Assembly: GCA_009779995.1 (NCBI GenBank) | Contig: WRDW01000012.1 | Location: forward strand, 1-46,015 | DNA: 46,015 nucleotides | Direction of reading: 5' to 3' | From: Oscillospiraceae bacterium | GTDB lineage: Bacteria; Bacillota; Clostridia; Oscillospirales; Acutalibacteraceae | Shown here: positions 34,975-41,119 of the stretch, one piece after another | How positions within the stretch are numbered: position 1 is the stretch's first letter | Layout: every line of letters starts with the position of its first letter | Position numbers and translations under genes: made by a program | The notes under the pieces: generated by a model | Seen by the model: only the letters and a program-made list of their open reading frames with translations | What the model was told of the DNA's origin: nothing | Databases searched by the model: none

Positions 34975-35748
34975 TTAAGTGTATACATGCCAAACTTTGT
35001 ATTCAATATTTTTGATGACGCCATTTTCATCAATGTGATAGGTCAGCGCCCAGCTCGATCCTTCTGAGCCGTATTTGGACAGAGAATATACTATGCAGTC
35101 ATCCGTGATCCGTCCAGAGCCGGTATAATCTGGATGAAACACATCCGTCAGTTTATACCCTTCTTGTCCGCCATAGTATTCATTGAAAATGTCCTGCACG
35201 GAATCGCCTATTTTAATACCGCGCGGAGTGAGAATGGTATCGACCTTTGCGAAATTGATGTCCAGGACATTAGCGGGTGTGGCAAGCAGCGCCTTGGAAA
35301 GTTTTTGGACAATTTGGACAATGCCATGGCCCGTGTTCGAAGCGTATCCCGATACATTTTCGACGGTCGTCTTGATTGTTAAGAACGGCGGATCGTCCTC
35401 TCGGTTTTGCCAATCGTCACTTGGCTTGTGGTCATAAAACGAAACGTGCACATACCCAATTTCCGGGTCCCAAGTCACAAGATACCATGACGCAGGCACG
35501 TGCTCCACGAAATCCGCAACCGTGAGCTCAAAGGGATTCCCATCAGCTTCTCTAGGGATTATCCTCCAAATATCACTTTCGCTGAAGGGCCTGCGGTCAT
35601 CGGTCCCTGCTTCCATTGCTGGCGCAGTTGTTGTTTCTGTTGTCGGCTCAATCGTTGCCTCCGTTGTCGGCTCCGTCGGAGCGGATTGCACCGCGCCACA
35701 GCCACTCAGCAGCAAAAGCGCAACCATCAGGGCGATTGCGCGTTTCAT
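34975..35748 (-). CDS. Lipoprotein with Thr/Glu-rich linker, unknown function
   Basis: A 257-residue exported protein, lipobox LLSGC (Cys 17), with a linker rich in Thr, Glu and Pro (about 25-55). The mature domain (RRPFSESDIWRIIPREADGNPFELTVADFV, VQDIFNEYYGGQEGYKLTDVF) ends with a beta-rich part (WALTYHIDENGVIKNIEYKVW). No family is assigned. The start at 35748 has AAAGGATG upstream; the longer reading begins in the repeat. Its base composition is less GC-rich than the two flanking genes. It separates the Fe-S scaffold and GGGtGRT genes, which normally adjoin, so it was probably inserted together with the family D repeat upstream. Confidence 0.8.
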   Translation of the reverse strand: MKRAIALMVALLLLSGCGAVQSAPTEPTTEATIEPTTETTTAPAMEAGTDDRRPFSESDIWRIIPREADGNPFELTVADFVEHVPASWYLVTWDPEIGYVHVSFYDHKPSDDWQNREDDPPFLTIKTTVENVSGYASNTGHGIVQIVQKLSKALLATPANVLDINFAKVDTILTPRGIKIGDSVQDIFNEYYGGQEGYKLTDVFHPDYTGSGRITDDCIVYSLSKYGSEGSSWALTYHIDENGVIKNIEYKVWHVYT

Positions 35749-35768
35749 AGAATCATCCTTTCGTCCCC

Positions 35769-35877
35769 GGCGGGCCAATGGCGCGCCCTACGAGGGTTCC
35801 GCCCGTGGCGGGGTTGGATCGTGTGCGGAAATCGCCATTGGCGAAACACTCGTAGGGCGCGGCATCGCCACGCCGCA
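35769..35877. repeat. Palindromic repeat, family D (copy 2)
   Basis: GCCCTACGAGGGTTCCGCCC and TCGCCATTGGCGAAACACTC followed by GTAGGGCG match the copy inside the fusion gene at 24582-24692. Here it is intergenic, between the Fe-S scaffold gene and the lipoprotein gene. Confidence 0.88.
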
Positions 35878-35912
35878 TCCCCTCGGCGTCCCGGCAAAGG
35901 CATTCCAGTGCT

Positions 35913-36605
35913 CTACTCCTCCCTCGGGTCAATATACTTCGCCGCCTCATCGAACCTGCCGTAATTGCGGGTGTTCTTGGCAAGGGCCTTGGCGGCGTCC
36001 ACGCCCTTGCGGATGTCCTCCATCATCACGCCCAGCTGCACGAACTCGTAGCCGATTACCTGGCCGCCGTCGTCCAATGCCATGCGGGTGACGTAGCCCT
36101 CGGTCATCTCCAGGTAGCGCACGCCCTTGGCCAGGGTGGAATACATTGTCCCCACCTGGGAGCGCAGGCCCTTGCCCAGGTCCTCCATGCCCGCGCCGAT
36201 GGGCAGGCCGTCCTCGCTAAAGGCGCTCTGGGTGCGGCCGTAGGCGAACTGCTGGAAGATTTCCCGCGCGGCCACATTGATGGCGTCGCACACGAGATCG
36301 GTGTTGAGCATCTCCAGCAGGGTTTTGCCGGGGAGGATCTCCGCCGACATCGCCGCCGAGTGCGTCATGCCCGAGCAGCCGACGGTCTCCACCAGGGCCT
36401 CCTGGATGATGCCCTCCTTCACGTTGAGCGTCAGCTTGCACGCGCCCTGCTGCGGCGCGCACCAGCCCACCCCGTGGGAGAGCCCCGAGATGTCCTTGAT
36501 TTCGTAGGCCTTGACCCACCGCCCCTCCTCGGGGATGGGCGCGGGCCCGTGGTGCGGCCCCTTGGCCACCGGGCACATGTGCTCAATTTCGTGGGTGTAG
36601 TTCAT
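35913..36605 (-). CDS. Iron-sulfur cluster assembly scaffold, IscU/NifU-like
   Basis: A 230-residue relative of IscU/NifU-N scaffolds, longer than the classic 130 residues. Cluster-ligand candidates are C49 in GVGWCAPQQGAC, C56, and C77 in VETVGCSGMTHSAAM; the C-terminal part (GLRSQVGTMYSTLAKGVRYLEM) is specific to this subgroup. The subgroup co-occurs with GGGtGRT proteins, encoded downstream on the same strand. AGGAGG lies before the ATG and a near-consensus promoter at 36635-36663. The role in maturing a particular enzyme is unknown. Confidence 0.85.
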   Translation of the reverse strand: MNYTHEIEHMCPVAKGPHHGPAPIPEEGRWVKAYEIKDISGLSHGVGWCAPQQGACKLTLNVKEGIIQEALVETVGCSGMTHSAAMSAEILPGKTLLEMLNTDLVCDAINVAAREIFQQFAYGRTQSAFSEDGLPIGAGMEDLGKGLRSQVGTMYSTLAKGVRYLEMTEGYVTRMALDDGGQVIGYEFVQLGVMMEDIRKGVDAAKALAKNTRNYGRFDEAAKYIDPREE

Positions 36606-36634
36606 GGTTGTTCCTCCTGTGAAAGATATGCTTT

Positions 36635-36663
36635 ATTATAACATGGGACGAGCGCGATGTAAA
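36635..36663 (-). promoter_or_regulatory. Promoter of the Fe-S scaffold gene
   Basis: On the - strand TTTACA (36663-36658), 17 bp, TATAAT (36640-36635), about 30 bases upstream of the start codon. Confidence 0.82.
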
Positions 36664-36713
36664 GGGGCAAATGCGAAAGCCCCCGCGTCAGGCAAGGGCT
36701 TGCTGTAGGGGAC

Positions 36714-36780
36714 GGCCTTCGGACGTCCCGGATCATACAACAAGGCTTCGGCTTGGGGCGTCGGGGACGCCGCCCCCTAC
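36714..36780. repeat. Palindromic repeat, family A (copy 3)
   Basis: TGTAGGGGACGGCCTTCGGA on the left, GGCGTCGGGGACGCCGCCCC followed by CTAC on the right. It lies between the Fe-S scaffold promoter and the 3' end of the first XRE gene. Confidence 0.85.
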
Positions 36781-36786
36781 GGGCCG

Positions 36787-37098
36787 CTATTTCTTCAAAA
36801 ACGCCTTGCCCTGCCGCAGGTAAACCTGCCGCTGCTCCGGCGTGAGCTGGCGCAGGGTGCGGAGCACCTCCAATTCAAGGGCTTCGATATTGGCGTCATA
36901 TTGGTTGTAGCCGAGCAGGTAGTCGGTCGATACCCCGAAAAACCGCGCGAACAGCTTGAGCGTATCGTAGTCCGGCGCGCGCAGGTCGCGCACGTAGTTT
37001 CTCACCGTGGACGCCGGAATGCCCAGTTCGCAGGCCAGCTGCTTCTGGTTCATATCGCGTTCGTCCATCAGGCTTTGTATGTGTTCTCCGAATGTCAT
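36787..37098 (-). CDS. XRE-family (Cro/CI-type) repressor, module 1
   Basis: A 103-residue regulator. The helix-turn-helix is MNQKQLACELGIPASTVRNYVRDLRAPDYDTL (about 16-47), followed by LFARFFGVSTDYLLGY and a C-terminal tail LRQLTPEQRQVYLRQGKAF. I use the ATG at 37098, set by GGAGGTG upstream. It is transcribed divergently from the zinc-ribbon gene and probably represses it and itself. A paralogue at 39806 shares the tail almost exactly at DNA level, but its DNA-binding half has diverged. Confidence 0.9.
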   Translation of the reverse strand: MTFGEHIQSLMDERDMNQKQLACELGIPASTVRNYVRDLRAPDYDTLKLFARFFGVSTDYLLGYNQYDANIEALELEVLRTLRQLTPEQRQVYLRQGKAFLKK

Positions 37099-37149
37099 GG
37101 CAAGCACCTCCGCAATCATTTTACAGCGTGAAGGGGTGCTTGCGGAAAT

Positions 37150-37214
37150 ATGTTGCGTTATGAGTGAAAATTATATTGACAACGCTCGGACTGAGCGCTA
37201 TAATAGAGGCAACA
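37150..37214. promoter_or_regulatory. Putative operator region of module 1 (TGTTGC ... GCAACA)
   Basis: ATGTTGCGTTA (37150-37160) and the inverted half-site GCAACA (37209-37214) flank the promoter of the + gene. The second module has the same half-sites, with GCAACA in exactly the same place relative to the -10 box. Confidence 0.55.
37176..37204 (+). promoter_or_regulatory. Consensus promoter of the zinc-ribbon/SHOCT gene
   Basis: TTGACA (37176-37181), a 17-bp spacer and TATAAT (37199-37204), a perfect sigma-A promoter. The spacer contains the inverted repeat CGCTC-GGACT-GAGCG. A strong promoter with symmetric sequence inside fits repressor control. Confidence 0.85.
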
Positions 37215-37237
37215 AATTTGAAAGAGGGGAAGACTGT

Positions 37238-38053
37238 ATGGCATTCTGTTCTAAGTGCGGAAACCAGTTGGCTGATGACTCGAGGTTTTGCGGAGGTTGC
37301 GGGCAGACAATTGACGCTGCCGCGTTGGCAGTGCAGGCGCAGCAGCCGATGGCCGCATCGGCAGCAACAACGGAGGTTTTAACGGGTTTCCGCGCAGAGG
37401 TGCAAGCGGATGGGCATTTTCAGAACCCGCGTATCTTTGACGAGCGCATTTTTACCCCGGTAGCTATTTCCGAGAATGGGTATGTAGGGACTTGGCAAAT
37501 CGAGCAAACTGGCGCGATGAAAAATTTTCTGGCAGCTTACGGTGGAAAAAAAGCCGCGCGTACATTTGTAGCGCTCCATGTGAACGAGATTGTCAGCTTT
37601 GAGGTGCTCGAAAAGCAAACAAGCGGCCTTGGAGCGGCGGCTGTCGGCGGCTTGGCATTTGGCGCGGCGGGCGCAATGGTAGGCACTCTGGCCGGGGCTG
37701 GAAAATCAACACGGATTGACCTGAAGATTGTGACGACACGCTCGGACAACCCGATGATCATGGTAAACCTGTTTGATAAAAATGGTACTGTCGGGAGCGT
37801 TGCAAATCCCAATGCGATGAAGCTTGTTTTTTCGGCAAGCCAACGTGCCAAAAAAATGGACAGCGAGATTATGACGCTGTGCAGTGCGCTTGAGGGTCTT
37901 CTGGCACGCAATTTAGCACAGCAAGCAGTGCCACAAACAGTCGTACAGCAGTTAAGCCCGGCTGACGAATTGCTAAAATTCAAGCAATTGCTTGATTCCG
38001 GCTTGATAACCCAGGAGGAATTTGACGCCAAGAAGCGGCATCTGATTGGATAG
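37238..38053 (+). CDS. Zinc-ribbon and SHOCT-domain protein
   Basis: A 271-residue protein. An N-terminal zinc ribbon (CSKCGNQLADDSRFCGGCG, four Cys at about 4, 7, 18, 21) is followed by a middle domain resembling a PH-like/bacterial SHOCT partner region. A glycine-zipper segment (AAAVGGLAFGAAGAMVGTLAG, split across about 134-154) may touch a membrane. The C-terminal SHOCT motif is DELLKFKQLLDSGLITQEEF. Function is unknown; SHOCT motifs usually mediate oligomerisation. AGAGGGGA precedes the ATG at 37238; the longer reading from 37007 overlaps the repressor. It ends at a strong terminator. Confidence 0.85.
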   Translation: MAFCSKCGNQLADDSRFCGGCGQTIDAAALAVQAQQPMAASAATTEVLTGFRAEVQADGHFQNPRIFDERIFTPVAISENGYVGTWQIEQTGAMKNFLAAYGGKKAARTFVALHVNEIVSFEVLEKQTSGLGAAAVGGLAFGAAGAMVGTLAGAGKSTRIDLKIVTTRSDNPMIMVNLFDKNGTVGSVANPNAMKLVFSASQRAKKMDSEIMTLCSALEGLLARNLAQQAVPQTVVQQLSPADELLKFKQLLDSGLITQEEFDAKKRHLIG

Positions 38054-38074
38054 CGCGTCTTATCAAACAAAAAC

Positions 38075-38113
38075 GGCGGCTGCCCTCATCGGACAGCCGC
38101 CGCTTATTTTTTT
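38075..38113. terminator. Bidirectional terminator between the zinc-ribbon and radical SAM genes
   Basis: Stem GGCGGCTG (38075-38082)/CAGCCGCC (38094-38101) followed by CTTATTTTTTTC on the + strand. On the - strand it is followed by GTTTTTGTTTG. A close relative of this hairpin ends module 2 at 40993. Confidence 0.88.
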
Positions 38114-38125
38114 CAAGCGGCCCGC

Positions 38126-39682
38126 CTACCGCCGCCACCTGTAGAAAATGGTCCAGTATACATACAGCCACCTGCCCGAGAATCTGGAAAAATCCAGCTT
38201 CAGCAGGCAGTCCAGGCCCCGTTTGACCAAAAACAAAAAGTGTGCTATGCGCAGCAGGAAGTTATACTCCTTTTGCTCCTCCCCGTTGCCTTTGACATTC
38301 AGAAGCAATCTCTCGAAGAGCCTGTCCGGGATTTTTACGCAGGCGATGAGGTAAATCAGCACGTTGCACATGGTGGGGCGCACCGCGAAGAAGGGCAGAT
38401 CCGGGCAGTCGATGCCGTTTTCGTCGAAATACGCGGTCAGCTTGGTGCCGGGGAACTTGCGCAGAGAAAACACGTTGAGGGTAAAGGGCCGCTCGAAGCT
38501 GTTGTAAAGCCGCAGGGAGGTTATGATGTCTTCCCTGGTCTCCGTGGGATTGTCGGTGATGACGTCGAAGTCCGGCGGGATCATGTGGCGGCGGTATTTC
38601 CGCTGAATCGCCGTGGAAATGGAGGCCGCGTCGCGGATGGTCTGGATGGACATGTTCCTCCCGTATTGCCGCAGGGTTTTTTCGCAGCCGCTTTCGATGC
38701 CCAGCTTGGACCGGAACATCCCGTGGGAAGCGAGCAAATCCATTTTCTCTTTATCGATGGTTTTGGGGTGGATGCCGTATACGGCGAAGGGCAGGTGGAT
38801 TCTTTCTTTGTACAGTTCGCAAAAGCCTTTCAGGACGTCGTAGGGGAGCGCGGTCAGGTTGTCGTCGTGAAAGCTGACGTTCCTCACATAGGGATGGTAC
38901 GCGAGTTCCTGCTCGATCTCGCGGATGACAGCCTCCGGTTCCGGATACCGCAGCATCCTGTTGCCCTTGTCGGCCTCGGCAAAGCCGCTGTTGGAGCAGT
39001 AGGTGCAGGCAAACGGGCAGCCCAGCGTCCACATGGTGTTGTATTGCAGGCCGTTGAGCCTGAGATAGTCCTTTCGCTTGAACTGCACGAACTTTTTTTT
39101 CCTGTTGTCATACAGCAGGCAGTCAAAAAGATTGTATCCCGACTGGAATTCATTGAGCTCCCGGTTGCTGTTGAGCGTTTCGGAGGGGTTTTTTACGATT
39201 TCGCCGCCGCCTTTTCGGAACCAAAGCCCCTTGGTGCGATAAAAATCCCTGCCTTCCCGGAACGCCTGGATGAACTGCCGCGCGGGCTTTTCGCCCTCGC
39301 CGGTGCAAATGGCGTCAAAATGCCCGATCGCCTCGTTTGGATACAGCCGCGCGTGGACGCCGCCGAGCAGCGTGAATACAGTGCCGCAGCGCTCTTTCAG
39401 CTTTTTCGATATTTCGGCCGCGTAATTGAATGTGTTTGACATGCTGGAGAAACACACGATGTCGTAGCCGGCAAGCAGTTTGGAAATGATTTCGGCGTCG
39501 TCCGTATAGTGCGAGGTCACATTTGCCCTGTTCGGGTTGAGATAGGTGGCAAGCGTGCGCTCGTTGTGCGGGAGTATAAAATAGGCGTCCGTATTCGTCT
39601 CTATTTTTTTGATAATCGCGGCAACCCGGAACGCCCCGATGCAGTTCACATTTTCCCCCAGCATCAAAAAAGCGATTTTCAG
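38126..39682 (-). CDS. B12-binding-domain radical SAM protein
   Basis: A protein of about 518 residues. The N-terminal half is a cobalamin-binding-type Rossmann domain (KIAFLMLGENVNCIGA, YDIVCFSSMSNTFNYA, LLGGVHARLYPNEAIGHFDAICTGEGE). The radical SAM core has the cluster motif CPFACTYCSNSG (Cys 222, 226, 229) and a GIESGCEKTLRQYGR segment. A hydrophobic, positively charged tail ends the protein. Members of the class methylate or rearrange diverse substrates, so none can be named. Start: GAGAGGGG stands eight bases before CTG at 39682, which gives the normal N-terminus; the TTG at 39667 and ATG at 39664 are in frame but poorly spaced. Lower GC than the window average. Confidence 0.85.
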   Translation of the reverse strand: MKIAFLMLGENVNCIGAFRVAAIIKKIETNTDAYFILPHNERTLATYLNPNRANVTSHYTDDAEIISKLLAGYDIVCFSSMSNTFNYAAEISKKLKERCGTVFTLLGGVHARLYPNEAIGHFDAICTGEGEKPARQFIQAFREGRDFYRTKGLWFRKGGGEIVKNPSETLNSNRELNEFQSGYNLFDCLLYDNRKKKFVQFKRKDYLRLNGLQYNTMWTLGCPFACTYCSNSGFAEADKGNRMLRYPEPEAVIREIEQELAYHPYVRNVSFHDDNLTALPYDVLKGFCELYKERIHLPFAVYGIHPKTIDKEKMDLLASHGMFRSKLGIESGCEKTLRQYGRNMSIQTIRDAASISTAIQRKYRRHMIPPDFDVITDNPTETREDIITSLRLYNSFERPFTLNVFSLRKFPGTKLTAYFDENGIDCPDLPFFAVRPTMCNVLIYLIACVKIPDRLFERLLLNVKGNGEEQKEYNFLLRIAHFLFLVKRGLDCLLKLDFSRFSGRWLYVYWTIFYRWRR

Positions 39683-39712
39683 CTCCTCACCCCTCTCAAT
39701 TTCATTGCGTCA

Positions 39713-39741
39713 ATTATAGCACGGGCGCGCACAATTGTCAA
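39713..39741 (-). promoter_or_regulatory. Consensus promoter of the radical SAM gene
   Basis: On the - strand TTGACA (39741-39736), 17 bp, TATAAT (39718-39713): both boxes match consensus in full. The start codon follows about 30 bases later. Confidence 0.88.
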
Positions 39742-39763
39742 TGTTTGAAAAAAAGCGAGGAGC

Positions 39764-39788
39764 AAAAGCCCCCGCGTCAGGCGGGGGC
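39764..39788 (-). terminator. Terminator after the module 2 repressor gene
   Basis: Stem GCCCCCGC/GCGGGGGC with a 5-base loop followed on the - strand by TTTTGC. The T-run is short, so efficiency is uncertain. Confidence 0.6.
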
Positions 39789-39805
39789 AGCGGGTGAGAG
39801 GGCCG

Positions 39806-40117
39806 CTATTTTTTGAAAAACGCCTTGCCCTGCCGCAGGTAAACCTGCCGCTGCTCCGGCGTGAGCTGGCGCAGGGTGCGGAGAAAATCGAATTCCTCCT
39901 GCGTGATTGGGCCGAAGGGCTTGCTGAAGGACAGCAGGTAATCAATAGAGACCTCCAAGTGCTCCGCAATCAATTTCAGCGTGGCAAAGTCAGGCTCCCG
40001 CAGCCCGCGCACATAGTTGCGCACCGTAGAGTCGTGCAAATTCAAATCGTTCGCCAACTGCTTCTGGCTGAGCTCCCGCTCCTCCAGGATCAGTTGCAGT
40101 TTTTGCCCAAAGGTCAA
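39806..40117 (-). CDS. XRE-family (Cro/CI-type) repressor, module 2
   Basis: A 103-residue paralogue of the repressor at 36787, equal in length. The helix-turn-helix is LSQKQLANDLNLHDSTVRNYVRGLREPDFATL, then LIAEHLEVSIDYLLSF and the same tail LRQLTPEQRQVYLRQGKAF. I start at TTG 40117, which begins MTFGQKL like the paralogue's MTFGEHI and has AGGAGG eight bases upstream; the GTG at 40126 overlaps that site. It is divergent from the membrane-protein gene at 40249. Confidence 0.88.
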   Translation of the reverse strand: MTFGQKLQLILEERELSQKQLANDLNLHDSTVRNYVRGLREPDFATLKLIAEHLEVSIDYLLSFSKPFGPITQEEFDFLRTLRQLTPEQRQVYLRQGKAFFKK

Positions 40118-40170
40118 ACCGCTCACCTCCTGCTGTTCATTTTACAGCAGAATAGGCCTTGCAAGAAAAA

Positions 40171-40224
40171 ATGTTGCGTTACATCTTGACAAGTCACATT
40201 TTGTCTGATAAACTAAGTGCAACA
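40171..40224. promoter_or_regulatory. Putative operator region of module 2 (TGTTGC ... GCAACA)
   Basis: ATGTTGCGTTA (40171-40181), identical to the module 1 site, and inverted GCAACA (40219-40224) flank the + promoter. The half-sites are 47 bp apart here and 58 bp in module 1, a difference of one helical turn. Confidence 0.55.
40186..40214 (+). promoter_or_regulatory. Promoter of the module 2 membrane-protein gene
   Basis: TTGACA (40186-40191), 17 bp, TAAACT (40209-40214). GACAA and TTGTC form an inverted repeat across the -35 box and spacer. Confidence 0.78.
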
Positions 40225-40248
40225 TAAAGAAAAGGGGAGGTTATCTCA

Positions 40249-40983
40249 ATGGGCAATACCCTAATCGCGGACATCAGCAAGATGGACAGGCAGGCGCTGC
40301 TGGGGACATTCGCGCAGGCACTTCCGGTGCTCACCAACTACGAATCCTTTCGGGACATGGCGAGCGATCAGCGGGGACATCTGGAAGACATGAAAAAAGG
40401 TGACACTTGGAAGGATTACAAGGAAGAACTGAAATCGGGCAACGCGACGGAGCGGGCGCAAAACGGGCTAGCGGATATGATGAAAACCCATCCAAAGGAG
40501 TTTTTCAGCGGCGTGGGTTGTCTGGCTGCAGGTGTGATTCTATTCATGGCCCTGTTGCAAGTCAGCTTTTTACTTGCTCTCCTGTTGCTTGTGCCGGGGC
40601 TTGTCGGTGGTTTCATCTTTTTCAACCGCGCCAACAAATCCATACGAAAAGAGGCGGAAGGCGTCCTCGAAGCCACATTGCCGAAACTCGACGAGGCGTT
40701 GGCCGCCTGCGAACAGTCGTCGGCTTTGCTTAGCATTCCCTCCGCTTATCGCTATAGCTATGCGTTGGAGCAGATGTCGCAGCTGCTTCAAAGCTTCCGT
40801 GCCAACACCTGGATGGAGTGCGCCGACCGATATGAAGAAACCATGCACAGAATGCGCTTAGAAGGCCTGCTGGAGGAAAACAACGAACTGATGATGATCA
40901 ACAATTTCTATCAGCAGCAGATTGACAAAAACACCAGGGCTGCGGCCATTTTCTCAGGCTTGACTTTCCTCAATACCCTTTAG
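40249..40983 (+). CDS. Membrane protein with flanking helical domains, unknown function
   Basis: A 244-residue protein. Two adjacent membrane helices (about 86-125, GCLAAGVILFMALLQVSFLL and LLALLLLVPGLVGGFIFF region) sit between a charged N-terminal cytoplasmic part and a C-terminal helical domain (about 140-244) likely to form coiled coils. No family is recognised. GGGGAGG precedes the ATG. Its position, divergent from an XRE repressor, matches the zinc-ribbon gene of module 1, although the two products are not related in sequence. Confidence 0.8.
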   Translation: MGNTLIADISKMDRQALLGTFAQALPVLTNYESFRDMASDQRGHLEDMKKGDTWKDYKEELKSGNATERAQNGLADMMKTHPKEFFSGVGCLAAGVILFMALLQVSFLLALLLLVPGLVGGFIFFNRANKSIRKEAEGVLEATLPKLDEALAACEQSSALLSIPSAYRYSYALEQMSQLLQSFRANTWMECADRYEETMHRMRLEGLLEENNELMMINNFYQQQIDKNTRAAAIFSGLTFLNTL

Positions 40984-40992
40984 TTGCTCTAA

Positions 40993-41034
40993 AAAACAAG
41001 GCGGCTGCCCACACGGACAGCCGCCTTGTTTTTT
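40993..41034 (+). terminator. Terminator after the module 2 membrane-protein gene
   Basis: A long stem, AACAAGGCGGCTG paired with CAGCCGCCTTGTT, followed by TTTT. The core GGCGGCTGCC...GGACAGCCGCC is shared with the module 1 terminator at 38075, which supports common ancestry of the modules. Confidence 0.9.
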
Positions 41035-41042
41035 GCAGGGAT

Positions 41043-41098
41043 TGTAGGGGACGGCCGGACGTCCCGAGCTTGGGGCGTCGGGGACGCCGCCCCCTACA
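41043..41098. repeat. Palindromic repeat, family A (copy 4)
   Basis: TGTAGGGGACGGCCGGACGT on the left, GGACGCCGCCCCCTACA on the right; the shortest copy. It lies between the module 2 terminator and the 3' end of clpC. Confidence 0.88.
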
Positions 41099-41119
41099 AT
41101 GTGCGTTTCTATTGGGTTC

